Part shown: piece after piece, positions 41,285-49,777 of the stretch
Layout of the letters: each line of letters opens with the position of its first letter
How positions within the stretch are numbered: the first letter of the stretch is position 1
Assembly (NCBI RefSeq): GCF_946221635.1
Contig: NZ_CAMIHB010000005.1
Span: forward strand, 124,001-188,000
DNA from: an uncultured Rhodoferax sp.
GTDB lineage: Bacteria > Pseudomonadota > Gammaproteobacteria > Burkholderiales > Burkholderiaceae_C
Direction: 5' to 3'
DNA length: 64,000 nt
The notes under the pieces: model-generated
Told to the model about the DNA's origin: nothing
The model's database searches: none
The model's input: only the letters and a program-made list of their open reading frames with translations
Position numbers and translations under genes: made by a program

Positions 41285-42589
41285 TCAACGGCCGAACAGG
41301 CCCTTGAGCACATTGCCCAGGCCGGGTACGCCGGGCACGGCAGGCAGCAGGGATTTGTTCTCCTGCGGAGCCTCCGGGTTCGGGGCTTCGGCCTTGGGGG
41401 CTGCGGCTGGTGTGCGCTGGCCGTTGGCGCCGTCCAGCGGCAACATGGCCACGGATTTCACCCGCACGCGGGCCGCCCAGTCGGGTGCCCAGGGAATCTT
41501 TTTGTCCGTGGGGCGGGGCGGGTGAGCCAGGTTCAGTTCCTGCCCATAGGCAATGCCGCGCACCATGGCGCCATCGGCCTTGGCAAAGATGCCGGCCGGA
41601 ATGGCGCACTGCGTCTGGCTGCCGGGCAGCAGGGTTTTGTCGGCCAGCCACTTGTCCAGATTGGCCGGACTCAGGTAGTCCATCAGGCCCCAGCCGGGCT
41701 CAGGCGTCTCGGCCGAGCTCCAGATCACCATTTCATTGCCACCGTCCTTGCTGTCGCTGCCACCCATGGCGCTGAGGAACACGGCGCGGGCATTGGGTTG
41801 GGCCGGCCAGCGTACCTGCGAGGCAGCCGCGCCGCCGCCAGTGGTGCTAAGGCCCAGCGGGGGCATGAAGTCCTGCGCCTGGCCGATAGCGAATTGCAGG
41901 CTCGCCGGAATGCCTTCGCCCGTGACCTGGTGGTCCCCCACCAGCGAGGCGCCTTTGGGCACCATCTGCTTGTTCTGGGCGTTGGGCCAGATGGCATGGC
42001 CGGGTGCGGCCACGGCGCCGCGCTCACGTGTGGCGCGCCCGCGCATGAACTGCGCGTAGTCCTCGGGCTTGGCGGTGGAGAAGTCCAGCACCTTGGGTTG
42101 GCCCGCGCGCACGGTCTCGCCGCAGCCCCAGTACAGCAGGATGCGGCCCTTGGGCTGTTCGGGCACCGACTCTTCGGTTTCGCTGCGGCCCTGCGGCACG
42201 GTGCTCTTGCTGGTCACCGGTTCGGGTGGCAGCAGGGTCAGGCTGGGGCCCATGGTCATGCCGGCGGGGATGGCCTGCGTGCCCTGGGTGCCGGCGGGTT
42301 TGCGCTGCGTGGTAACGGCAATGTCCAGCCAGCGGCCGGGCATCATGCCCTTGGTGGCGCCAAAGCTGTTCTCGCCCATGCCCTTCATACCCATCATCCC
42401 GGCGGCCATGCCACCGAGGCCGCCCATCGCAGGCATCTCGTCCATGCCGGCCATGCTCATGGTGGCCACGTCCATCCAGTACTGCGCCACAGGCGGTTTG
42501 ACGACCTGGGTCTGGGCCTGGGCGTGGGGGGCGGCTAGAGCCACCAGGGTGGCAGTGGCGAGAAGGCTGAGGCGGTGGCTGGCGGGCAT
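41285..42589 (-). CDS. Secreted Met/Gly-rich protein of unknown function
   Basis: A 434-residue exported protein (signal peptide LSLLATATLVALAAPHAQAQ, cleavage near 26). Residues about 45-75 are extremely rich in methionine and glycine (MSMAGMDEMPAM, GMMGMKGMGEN), a composition seen in copper- or silver-binding segments, though binding here is a guess. The rest is beta-rich with YWGCGE and no recognised catalytic motif. The C-terminus ends in an Ala/Pro linker and VPGLGNVLKGLFGR. Orphan gene on its strand. Confidence 0.75.
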   Translation of the reverse strand: MPASHRLSLLATATLVALAAPHAQAQTQVVKPPVAQYWMDVATMSMAGMDEMPAMGGLGGMAAGMMGMKGMGENSFGATKGMMPGRWLDIAVTTQRKPAGTQGTQAIPAGMTMGPSLTLLPPEPVTSKSTVPQGRSETEESVPEQPKGRILLYWGCGETVRAGQPKVLDFSTAKPEDYAQFMRGRATRERGAVAAPGHAIWPNAQNKQMVPKGASLVGDHQVTGEGIPASLQFAIGQAQDFMPPLGLSTTGGGAAASQVRWPAQPNARAVFLSAMGGSDSKDGGNEMVIWSSAETPEPGWGLMDYLSPANLDKWLADKTLLPGSQTQCAIPAGIFAKADGAMVRGIAYGQELNLAHPPRPTDKKIPWAPDWAARVRVKSVAMLPLDGANGQRTPAAAPKAEAPNPEAPQENKSLLPAVPGVPGLGNVLKGLFGR

Positions 42590-42649
42590 GGCGTCTCCTG
42601 TGCTGAGGGTGGTTTCAGCCGGCCATTATGAAGTGCCCATGTGAAGGGC

Positions 42650-43552
42650 CTAGGCGATAAAGCGCTCGATCAGCGCCGCCAGCACGTCCGGCTGGTCGTG
42701 GTGCATCATGTGGCCCGCGTTGTCGATGCGGGCGATCTCCACCTGCGGCACCACCTTCAGGCGCTCGTGGTACTCGGCCAGGGTGAATTTGCCTTTCCAC
42801 CACATCTCCAGGCTGTTGTCCGATGCTTCCACGGCCAGCACGGGCATGGTGAGGCGCTGGTAGAGCGCCTGCACCTCGTCCACGCGGTAGAGCTGGGCGT
42901 TGGTCACCTTGTGCGCCGCATGGCCCTGGATGGCCCATTGGCCTTCTGCCGTTTCTGCGGCCCAGTGGCGGGCCAGCCAGTCGGCCTTGTCCTGGCCCAG
43001 GCGCGGGTTGGTCTTCATCAGGCGGCGGGCTACGCCATCGGCGCTGTCGTAGGCCTTGAGGTCCATCTCGCCCGCGTGCAATTTTTTCAGTTCATCCATC
43101 CAGCTCGCATAGCGGCCTGGCGCCTGCGCGGGACGGGTGGCGGGCAGGCCAAAGCCTTCGAGGTTGACGAGGCGACGGATGCGCTCGGGGCGCACACCGC
43201 CGTACAGCATCACCACGTTGCCACCCATGCTGTGACCTACGAGGTTGACCGGCTGGCCTGGTGCGTAGTGGTCCAGCAGAAAGTCCAGGTCGGCCAGGTA
43301 GTCGGGGAACCAGAAGTTGTCGGCGTCGCCGGCAGGCGTCTTGCCATAGCCGCGCCAGTCGGGGGCGATGATGTAGTGGTTCTGTGCAAAGGCATCCACC
43401 ACGAACTGGTAGCTCGCCGCCACGTCCATCCAGCCATGCACCATGACCAGCGGCACCTTGCCCGGCGCGGGTTCGCCCCAGACCTGCACGTGGTAGGTGA
43501 GATTACGGATGGGGACGAATTCGCTGCGGCTGACGCGTTTGACTTGGTACAT
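42650..43552 (-). CDS. Alpha/beta-hydrolase
   Basis: A 300-residue alpha/beta-hydrolase fold protein. The oxyanion region is VMVHGWMD, the nucleophile elbow is GHSMGGN (Ser), and the late HMMHHDQP supplies the catalytic His. No signal peptide. Start at MYQVKRVSRSEF is chosen; the longer frame would run into the divergent acyl-CoA synthetase gene 35 bp away. Substrate unknown; the divergent partner suggests an ester or thioester of fatty or aromatic acids. Confidence 0.88.
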   Translation of the reverse strand: MYQVKRVSRSEFVPIRNLTYHVQVWGEPAPGKVPLVMVHGWMDVAASYQFVVDAFAQNHYIIAPDWRGYGKTPAGDADNFWFPDYLADLDFLLDHYAPGQPVNLVGHSMGGNVVMLYGGVRPERIRRLVNLEGFGLPATRPAQAPGRYASWMDELKKLHAGEMDLKAYDSADGVARRLMKTNPRLGQDKADWLARHWAAETAEGQWAIQGHAAHKVTNAQLYRVDEVQALYQRLTMPVLAVEASDNSLEMWWKGKFTLAEYHERLKVVPQVEIARIDNAGHMMHHDQPDVLAALIERFIA

Positions 43553-43587
43553 TCGCCAAATCATAAGGACGACCCAGGAGACACGGC

Positions 43588-45375
43588 ATGCCACTCAGTC
43601 AAGGCGGCGACAAACCCGCCCGCCCGAAGAAGCCCCAGCCACCCGCCGCCTACGCCGCGCTGCACCGTAGCTTTGGCTGGCAGGTACCGCAGCACTTCAA
43701 CATGGCCCAGGTCTGCAGCCAGCGCTGGGCGGCCTTGCCAGATGCTACGAAAAGAGTAGCTGTTCGCGCATATTCCACGGGGGCTAGCAGCACTTTTTAT
43801 ACCTATGCGGAGCTGCAGGCGCAGGCCAACCGCCTGTCCAATGCGCTGCGCGTGCTTGGCGTGCAGCGGGGTGACCGCGTAGGCATCGTGCTGCCGCAGC
43901 GCTTTGAGACTGCGGTGGCCTACATGGCGGTGCTGCAACTGGGCGCGGTGGCCATGCCGCTCTCCATGTTGTTCGGCCCCGAGGCGCTGCAGTACCGCCT
44001 GCACGACAGCGAGGCGGTGGTGGCCATTTGCGACGCAATATCGCTGCCCGCGCTGAACGGCGTGCGCAAGGACTGCCCGCTGCTGCGCACCGTCATCGGC
44101 GTGGGAGACGCCGCCGTCGGCCAGGCCGACCTGCACTGGCCCGCCGTGCTGGCGCAGGAGCCCGCGCAGTTCAGCCCCGTCAACACCCTGGCCGAGGAGG
44201 CCGCCGTCCTCATCTACACCAGCGGCACCACGGGCAACCCCAAGGGCGCGCTGATCCCCCACCGCGCGCTGATCGGCAACCTGCCGGGCTTTGTGGCCAG
44301 CCAGAACTGGTTTGGCTTTGACGGCAAGAAGAACGCGGAGTCCAAGGCCGTGTTCTGGTCCCCGGCGGACTGGGCATGGACGGGCGGGCTGATGGACGCG
44401 CTGCTGCCCAGCCTGTACTTCGGCCGCCCCATCGTGGCCTACAACGGGCGGTTCAGCCCGCAGACGGCGCTGGAATTGATGCGCGACTGCGGCGTGACGC
44501 ATACCTTTCTCTTCCCCACCGCGCTCAAGGCCATGATGAAGGCCTACCCCGGCACCAAGCGCAAAACCGTGCGCCAGCAGTTCAAGCTGAAACTGCAAGC
44601 CATCATGAGCGCGGGCGAGGCCGTGGGCGACGCGGTGTTTGGCTACTGCGAGGCGCAGCTCGGCGTGCCGCCCAACGAGATGTTTGGCCAGACCGAGATG
44701 AACTACATCGTGGGCAACTGCAACCGGCTCTACCCCTCCAAGCCCGGCAGCATGGGCATGGGCTACCCCGGCCACCGCGTGGCGGTGATCGACGACGAAG
44801 GGAATGAATGCCCGGTGGGCGTGCCGGGCGATGTGGCGCTGCACCGCTTGGATGTGCACGGCCACCCGGACCCCATCTTCTTTCTGGGCTACTGGAAGAA
44901 CCCCGCCGCCACCGAAGGCAAGTACACGGGCGACTGGTGCCGCACGGGCGACCTGGCCGTGCGCGACGCCGACGGCTACCTTTGGTACCAGGGGCGTAGC
45001 GACGACGTGTTCAAGGCCGCGGGCTACCGCATCGGCCCCGGCGAGATTGAGAACTGCCTGATCAAGCACCCGGCCGTCATCAACGCCGCCGTGGTGCCCA
45101 AGCCCGACGCCGAGCGCGGCGCGCTGGTCAAGGCCTATGTCGTCATTGCTCCTGATTTCATAGCTGCTTGCGCAGACGATACGGGGGCTAGGGCCCAATT
45201 GCATGCCCAACTCACGCTGGAGCTGCAGGTCCACGTGAAGGGCCAGCTGGCGCCCTATGAATACCCCAAGGAGATCGAATTTGTGGACGCGCTGCCCATG
45301 ACCACCACCGGCAAGGTGCAGCGCCGCGTGCTGCGTCTGCAAGAGGAAGCACGCTATGCGGCTGCCCGTGCTTAA
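43588..45375 (+). CDS. AMP-forming acyl-CoA synthetase
   Basis: A 595-residue adenylate-forming ligase. Motifs: P-loop-like YTSGTTGNPKGALIPH (about 210), A5 FGQTEMNYI, A7 YLWYQGRSDDVFKAAGYRI and A10 Lys in TTGKVQRR. It resembles medium-chain acyl-CoA synthetases (ACSM-like). The protein contains two separate 44-bp element copies, both in the same frame (ATKRVAVRAYSTGAS near residue 60; APDFIAACADDTGAR near residue 528); the second extends the C-terminal domain by about a dozen residues. Its stop overlaps the next gene by 20 bases. Confidence 0.92.
   Translation: MPLSQGGDKPARPKKPQPPAAYAALHRSFGWQVPQHFNMAQVCSQRWAALPDATKRVAVRAYSTGASSTFYTYAELQAQANRLSNALRVLGVQRGDRVGIVLPQRFETAVAYMAVLQLGAVAMPLSMLFGPEALQYRLHDSEAVVAICDAISLPALNGVRKDCPLLRTVIGVGDAAVGQADLHWPAVLAQEPAQFSPVNTLAEEAAVLIYTSGTTGNPKGALIPHRALIGNLPGFVASQNWFGFDGKKNAESKAVFWSPADWAWTGGLMDALLPSLYFGRPIVAYNGRFSPQTALELMRDCGVTHTFLFPTALKAMMKAYPGTKRKTVRQQFKLKLQAIMSAGEAVGDAVFGYCEAQLGVPPNEMFGQTEMNYIVGNCNRLYPSKPGSMGMGYPGHRVAVIDDEGNECPVGVPGDVALHRLDVHGHPDPIFFLGYWKNPAATEGKYTGDWCRTGDLAVRDADGYLWYQGRSDDVFKAAGYRIGPGEIENCLIKHPAVINAAVVPKPDAERGALVKAYVVIAPDFIAACADDTGARAQLHAQLTLELQVHVKGQLAPYEYPKEIEFVDALPMTTTGKVQRRVLRLQEEARYAAARA
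43744..43787 (+). repeat. 44-bp dispersed element, copy 9 (inside acyl-CoA synthetase gene)
   Basis: Sense copy read as ATKRVAVRAYSTGAS. Hairpin GCTAC-N7-GTAGC perfect; full TATTCCACGGGGGCTAG end. Confidence 0.93.
45148..45191 (+). repeat. 44-bp dispersed element, copy 10 (inside acyl-CoA synthetase gene)
   Basis: Second copy in the same gene and same frame, read as APDFIAACADDTGAR. Keeps ATAGCTGCTTGCGCAGA and ACGGGGGCTAG. Confidence 0.92.
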
Positions 45376-46198
45376 GCCGTTGTGGCATCCCACGCTTCTG
45401 CGCCGCATTGCGTTGCTAAGCTGGGTCAAATGGCTGCCCTGGCCGCTGTTCGCCGTGGCCCTGTATGCCTTGCGCCCCGGGGCGAGCTTCAAGGGTGTGG
45501 TGACGGTGCTCGGCCTCGCCATCGTGGGCGTACTGATGTATGTGGCGCTGACGGCGTGGGAACTCAGCCTGCGCCGCCAGTTTGTGCGCGAGGCCCCGCT
45601 ACCGCGCTTTCTGGGCGCCAAGCTGCGCGAACACTACCCGCAGCTCAGCCTGCGCGACACCGAGCTGGTGCTGCACGGGCTGCGCCAGTTTTTCATTGCG
45701 CACCTGCGCAGCAATCGCGCTTTTGTGGCCATGCCCTCCAAGGTGGTGGACGCAGCCTGGCACGAGTTCATCCTGCACACGCGCGGCTACCAGCAATGGT
45801 GCGACGCAGCCTTTGGCAAGCTGCTGCACCACACGCCGGCCGAGGTGCTGGGGCGCGACCCCAAACGCAACAGCGGCCTGCGCCGCGCCTGGTTCTGGGC
45901 CTGCAAGGAGGAAAGCATTGACCCGCGCAACCCCAGCCGCTTGCCGCTGCTGTTTGCGCTGGACAAGAAGTTTGCGATCGCCGGTGGCTACAGCTACGTG
46001 CCCGATTGCCGCGACATCGACCGCCAGAGCGGTTCCGACACCTACTGCGGCACCAGCTTTGGTGACGGTGGCGGGGGTGGATGTGGCGGGGGCAGTGGCG
46101 ACGGCGGTTTCAGCTTCAGCGCGGACAGCAGCGGCGACAGTGGCTGCGGGGGGGGCGGCGACGGTGGGGGATGCGGCGGAGGCTGTGGCGGCGACTAG
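45356..46198 (+). CDS. Membrane protein with GRDP-like domain and Gly/Cys-rich tail
   Basis: A 280-residue protein. Two hydrophobic helices lie near the N-terminus (about residues 23-40 and 46-65). The central part DAAWHEFILHTRGYQQWCDAAFGKLLHH resembles the glycine-rich-domain-protein (GRDP/DUF1399) core. The C-terminal 50 residues are Gly/Ser/Cys/Asp repeats ending GGGCGGGCGGD, resembling low-complexity tails of secreted or surface proteins. The start overlaps the acyl-CoA synthetase gene. Role unknown. Confidence 0.75.
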   Translation: MRLPVLKPLWHPTLLRRIALLSWVKWLPWPLFAVALYALRPGASFKGVVTVLGLAIVGVLMYVALTAWELSLRRQFVREAPLPRFLGAKLREHYPQLSLRDTELVLHGLRQFFIAHLRSNRAFVAMPSKVVDAAWHEFILHTRGYQQWCDAAFGKLLHHTPAEVLGRDPKRNSGLRRAWFWACKEESIDPRNPSRLPLLFALDKKFAIAGGYSYVPDCRDIDRQSGSDTYCGTSFGDGGGGGCGGGSGDGGFSFSADSSGDSGCGGGGDGGGCGGGCGGD

Positions 46199-46266
46199 GG
46201 TATTCCAGCCGCGCTACCATCGTTCGATCTTCTTCTTTCCAACCACTTTTAGCCTTACTTCCTGCC

Positions 46267-47334
46267 ATGAAACTCGTACAACTCGGACGCAGCGACCTGC
46301 ACGTCACCCCCATCTGCCTGGGCACCATGACCTTTGGCGAACAGGTGGACGAGCCCACCGCCCACGCCATCCTGAGCCGCGCGCTGGAGCGGGGCATCAA
46401 CTTCATCGATACGGCCGAGATGTATTCGGTGCCGCCACGGGCCGAGACCTTCAACTTGACCGAAAAAATCATCGGCAACTGGATCAAAAAGAACCCTGAA
46501 GCCCGCGACAAGCTGGTCATCGCCACCAAGGTGGCCGGCCCCTCGCGCGGCATGCCCTGGGTGCGCAACGGCAGCACCAACCTCACGGCCGAAGACATCG
46601 TGGCCGCATGCGAAGGCAGTCTGCAGCGCATGAACATCGAGACCATCGATCTCTACCAGATCCACTGGCCCGTGCGCCATGTGCCCATGTTCGGAGGCAT
46701 GTACTACGACCCCAAGAACGAAAACGTGGGTGGCAGCGCCATTGAAGAGCAGTTGCGCGCCATGGACACGCTGGTCAAGGCCGGCAAGGTCCGCGCCATC
46801 GGCCTCTCCAACGAGACGCCCTACGGCGTGCACGAGTTTGTGCGCCTGGCCGAGCAGCTGGGCCTGCCGCGCATTGCCACGGTGCAGAACAACTACGGCC
46901 TGCTCGCCCGCACGGTGGAAAACGGACTGGACGAAACCCTGCACCGCCTGGGCGTATCGCTGCTGCCGTATTCGCCGCTGGCCTTTGGCCTGCTGACGGG
47001 CAAATACGACGAAGAAGGCCTGCTGGGGGCCACCGTGTCGCCTGACTGGCGCCTGCGCAAATTCGAATCCACCCGCAAGCAGCGCTGGGGCCGCCCCGAT
47101 GCGCTCAAGGCCGCGCGCCGCTACAACGCGCTGGCGCGTGAATACGGTTTCACCCCCAGCCAGATGGCCCTGGCTTTCTGCTACACCAAGTGGCAGGTCG
47201 CCAGCACCATCATCGGTGTGCGTACGCAGGAGCAGCTGGACCAGAACATCGACGCCTGGGGCACCGTACTGCCCGATGAGTTGCTCAAGAAGATCGACGA
47301 AGTCCGCTGGGAAATCCGCGACCCCGCCGTCTAA
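46267..47334 (+). CDS. tas: Aldo/keto reductase (Tas-like)
   Basis: A 355-residue NADP(H)-dependent reductase of the (beta/alpha)8 AKR fold. The catalytic tetrad appears as DTAEMY (Asp, Tyr), Lys in TKVAG and His in YQIHWP. The cofactor end includes IIGVRTQEQLDQNI. The Tas-style insertion after PRAETFNLTEKIIGNW is present. Substrate unclear for the family. Converges with the small ORF at 47331 by a four-base overlap of the 3' ends. Confidence 0.9.
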   Translation: MKLVQLGRSDLHVTPICLGTMTFGEQVDEPTAHAILSRALERGINFIDTAEMYSVPPRAETFNLTEKIIGNWIKKNPEARDKLVIATKVAGPSRGMPWVRNGSTNLTAEDIVAACEGSLQRMNIETIDLYQIHWPVRHVPMFGGMYYDPKNENVGGSAIEEQLRAMDTLVKAGKVRAIGLSNETPYGVHEFVRLAEQLGLPRIATVQNNYGLLARTVENGLDETLHRLGVSLLPYSPLAFGLLTGKYDEEGLLGATVSPDWRLRKFESTRKQRWGRPDALKAARRYNALAREYGFTPSQMALAFCYTKWQVASTIIGVRTQEQLDQNIDAWGTVLPDELLKKIDEVRWEIRDPAV

Positions 47335-47561
47335 CCCTTCAGGGCTTCTTCCACCGCCGCCCTGGCTTCCGCCAGATTGCTGAAGAAGCGGGTGGGCTGG
47401 GGCGGGGCTTTGGGCATGTGAGAGGGTGGCGGCCAGAGGTGGTCATCCAGCCAGGTGGCGGCCACGCCGCCTATGTCCTTGGGTTTGAGGGCGCACACCG
47501 GCACGTCGTCCAACAACGCGGTGTACACGGCGGGCGTGTCATTCCAGGTGAGTTGTGCCAT
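47331..47561 (-). CDS. Small conserved hypothetical protein
   Basis: A 76-residue soluble protein starting MAQLTWNDTPAVYTALLDD, acidic, with a proline stretch in the middle (WPPPSHMPKAPPQP). No known motif recognised. Supported as a gene by its typical codon usage and by filling the gap between two + strand genes. Function unknown. Confidence 0.55.
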   Translation of the reverse strand: MAQLTWNDTPAVYTALLDDVPVCALKPKDIGGVAATWLDDHLWPPPSHMPKAPPQPTRFFSNLAEARAAVEEALKG

Positions 47562-47640
47562 GGGAACCCGTTCTCAGTGTTGTCCTCACCTATATTAGGA
47601 GCAGGGCGGCAATTGGGCAAGTCGCGGAAAATACCAATCT

Positions 47641-48132
47641 ATGGCCAAGAAAGACCGCGTTTCCGAGACCCCCGCCACCCAACTGCTCAAGGCAAACAAG
47701 GTGGCCTTCACCGAACACCCCTACGAGTACCTGGAGCACGGCGGCGCCCAGCACAGCGCAGCGGTACTGGGCTTTGACCCCTTCACCGTGGTCAAGACCC
47801 TCATCATGCAAGACCAGGACGCCAAGCCCCTGGTGGTGCTCATGCACGGCAACCGCAAGGTGTCCACCAAGAACCTGGCGCGCCAGATCGGCGCCAAGTC
47901 GGTGGAGCCCTGTGCGCCCGAGGTGGCCAACCGCCACAGCGGCTATCTGGTGGGCGGGACTTCGCCCTTCGGCACGCGCAAGACCATGCCCGTCTTTATC
48001 GAGGAAAGCATCCTCGCGCTGCCGCGCATCTGCATCAACGGCGGGCGGCGCGGCTATCTGGTGGGCATAGACCCCCAGGTGTGTGTGCAACTGCTGGGCG
48101 CCAAGCCTGTACAGTGCGCGCTGGAAGAGTGA
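47641..48132 (+). CDS. ybaK: Cys-tRNA(Pro) deacylase YbaK/EbsC
   Basis: A 163-residue editing-domain protein that hydrolyses Cys-tRNA(Pro) misacylated by prolyl-tRNA synthetase. Family features: VSETPATQLLKANKVAFTEHPYEY, the conserved Lys in VVKTLIM, VGGTSPFGTRKTMPVFIEES and the late INGGRRGYLVGIDP. Length fits E. coli YbaK (159). The plsY gene follows after 14 bp. Confidence 0.94.
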   Translation: MAKKDRVSETPATQLLKANKVAFTEHPYEYLEHGGAQHSAAVLGFDPFTVVKTLIMQDQDAKPLVVLMHGNRKVSTKNLARQIGAKSVEPCAPEVANRHSGYLVGGTSPFGTRKTMPVFIEESILALPRICINGGRRGYLVGIDPQVCVQLLGAKPVQCALEE

Positions 48133-48146
48133 TTGGAGAACCTGCT

Positions 48147-48779
48147 TTGAATTCCGTGTTGTATCCCCTGCTGGCCACTGTGGCGGCCTACCTCATCGGC
48201 TCCCTGTCCTTTGCGGTCATCGTGAGCCGCGCCATGGGCCTGAACGACCCCCGCACCTACGGCAGCAAAAATCCCGGCGCCACCAATGTGCTGCGCTCGG
48301 GCTCCAAGGCCGCAGCCATCGTGACCTTGTTGCTCGATGCGCTCAAGGGCTGGGTACCCGTGGTCGCCGTCAAGTGGTGGGGCGAGCCTTATGGCCTGGG
48401 CGAAGGCACCATGGCCCTGGTCGGGCTGGCGGCCTTTTTGGGCCACCTGTTCCCCATCTTCTTCCGCTTTGTCGGTGGCAAGGGCGTGGCCACGGCGCTG
48501 GGCGTGATCGTCGGCGTCAGCGGCTGGCTGGGCCTGGCGACCGGGCTCACCTGGCTCATCATCGCCTTCTTCTTCCGCTACTCCTCGTTGGCTTCTCTGG
48601 TGGCGGCGCTGTTTGCGCCGGCCTACTACGCCTTTGGCGACGGTGTGGCCTGGTCCATGGAGAAAAGCGTGCTGCTGGCGGTGGCCGTGATGTCGCTGCT
48701 GCTCATCTGGCGCCATGCCGAAAACATTTCCCGCCTGGTGGCGGGTACCGAGTCCAAGCTCGGCAAAAAGAAGGCGTGA
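48147..48779 (+). CDS. plsY: Glycerol-3-phosphate acyltransferase PlsY
   Basis: A 210-residue inner-membrane acyltransferase using acyl-phosphate to make lysophosphatidate, the first step of phospholipid synthesis. Five hydrophobic helices; conserved loops AYLIGSLSFAVI, GSKNPGATNVLR and HLFPIFFRFVGGKGVAT are intact. The start is a TTG (NSVLYPLLATVAA) with GGAGAA upstream; no ATG fits before the first helix. Weak initiation may limit expression. It converges on the HD-like gene. Confidence 0.94.
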   Translation: MNSVLYPLLATVAAYLIGSLSFAVIVSRAMGLNDPRTYGSKNPGATNVLRSGSKAAAIVTLLLDALKGWVPVVAVKWWGEPYGLGEGTMALVGLAAFLGHLFPIFFRFVGGKGVATALGVIVGVSGWLGLATGLTWLIIAFFFRYSSLASLVAALFAPAYYAFGDGVAWSMEKSVLLAVAVMSLLLIWRHAENISRLVAGTESKLGKKKA

Positions 48780-48805
48780 AGAGACGGGGCCGCGTCCGTG
48801 CCGCC

Positions 48806-49777
48806 TCAGGCGGCGACCAGGGCCTGCGCCCCCAGTTGCAGGATGTGAAAGTGGTTGAGCGGTGCCCGCACGGCCGACGAGGGTAGGGCGGAGCGGATGC
48901 GCGGATAGGCTTCGGCCGTGTTGTGCAGCCGCGGGTTGGTTTCCAGCTCGCCGCCCGGCTTGCCCACCACCACCACCACCGGCTGGTTGCTCTTGTGGCT
49001 GCGCCGCACCACTACGGCCAGCTCATCGTTGTCCAGCCGCACATAGGTGCCCGGCGGGCATAGCCCCACCGCGCGGATCAGCGCCTGACCAATCTCGTCG
49101 ATCGAGGTGGCCGCCCGCGTCAGCACCGAGCGGGCGGACTCGATCGCACTGCGCCCCGTACGTGATTTGCGCGGGCTGATCATGGCCGCATAGCGGTCCA
49201 CCATCTTGAGGATGCGCGCCAGCCGCACCGACGCCGGCACCAAGCGCATGTCGTTCTTGTCCACCGCATCGTCGTGGTGGCTGGACACCACGTCCAGCCA
49301 GTCGTCGTCGGCCACGCCCAGATTGGCCAGCATCATGGCGCCCTTGATGGCGTGGGCGCGGATCGCGTCTTGCTGCGCCTGCGTGGGCTTTTCGGCCTGG
49401 TTGGCCAGCTCGTCCTGCAGGGCCGTCATGGCAATGTTCATGGTCAGCGCGGCGTGCACCAGGCTGTTGCGCTCCTTCAGCGGCAGCTTGAGCTCGCCTG
49501 CCAGCAGGTGGCACAACACCCCACACACCAGCGCGTGCGATGCGCTGTAGCCCACGGGCGAATTGCTGGCCAACTGGAACAGGAGGTACAGCCCCACGTC
49601 CGGGTCGCGTTGCAGCAGGCCCTGCATCCAGCGGTCGTACTGCAGCACCCGGTGCGAGAACTGCTGCACGCTGTTGGGGCTGGCCAGAATGATGCCCAGC
49701 CCGCTCTCCAGGTCCGACCACTGACCCAGCAGGTCTTCGTATGCGTTGGCGTCCCGTACTTCCATGGCAGGCGGCAT
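48806..49777 (-). CDS. HD-GYP-related protein with degenerate metal site
   Basis: A 323-residue protein resembling the HD-GYP phosphodiesterase fold: SASHALVCGVLCHLLAGELKL, then LVHAALTMNIAM where HD would be expected, then SSHHDDAVDKND and LARILKMVDRYAAM. The HD pair is replaced by Met-Asn and no GYP follows, so cyclic-di-GMP hydrolysis is doubtful; a binding or scaffold role is more likely. Its start overlaps the stop of the retropepsin gene (TGATG), within a yajQ-retropepsin-HD operon. Confidence 0.8.
   Translation of the reverse strand: MPPAMEVRDANAYEDLLGQWSDLESGLGIILASPNSVQQFSHRVLQYDRWMQGLLQRDPDVGLYLLFQLASNSPVGYSASHALVCGVLCHLLAGELKLPLKERNSLVHAALTMNIAMTALQDELANQAEKPTQAQQDAIRAHAIKGAMMLANLGVADDDWLDVVSSHHDDAVDKNDMRLVPASVRLARILKMVDRYAAMISPRKSRTGRSAIESARSVLTRAATSIDEIGQALIRAVGLCPPGTYVRLDNDELAVVVRRSHKSNQPVVVVVGKPGGELETNPRLHNTAEAYPRIRSALPSSAVRAPLNHFHILQLGAQALVAA

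Noticed and set aside
48800..48814. Perfect palindrome GCCGCC-TCA-GGCGGC as a terminator
   Set aside because: Only six-base arms, no T-run on either strand, and half of it encodes the C-terminus and stop of the HD-like gene.
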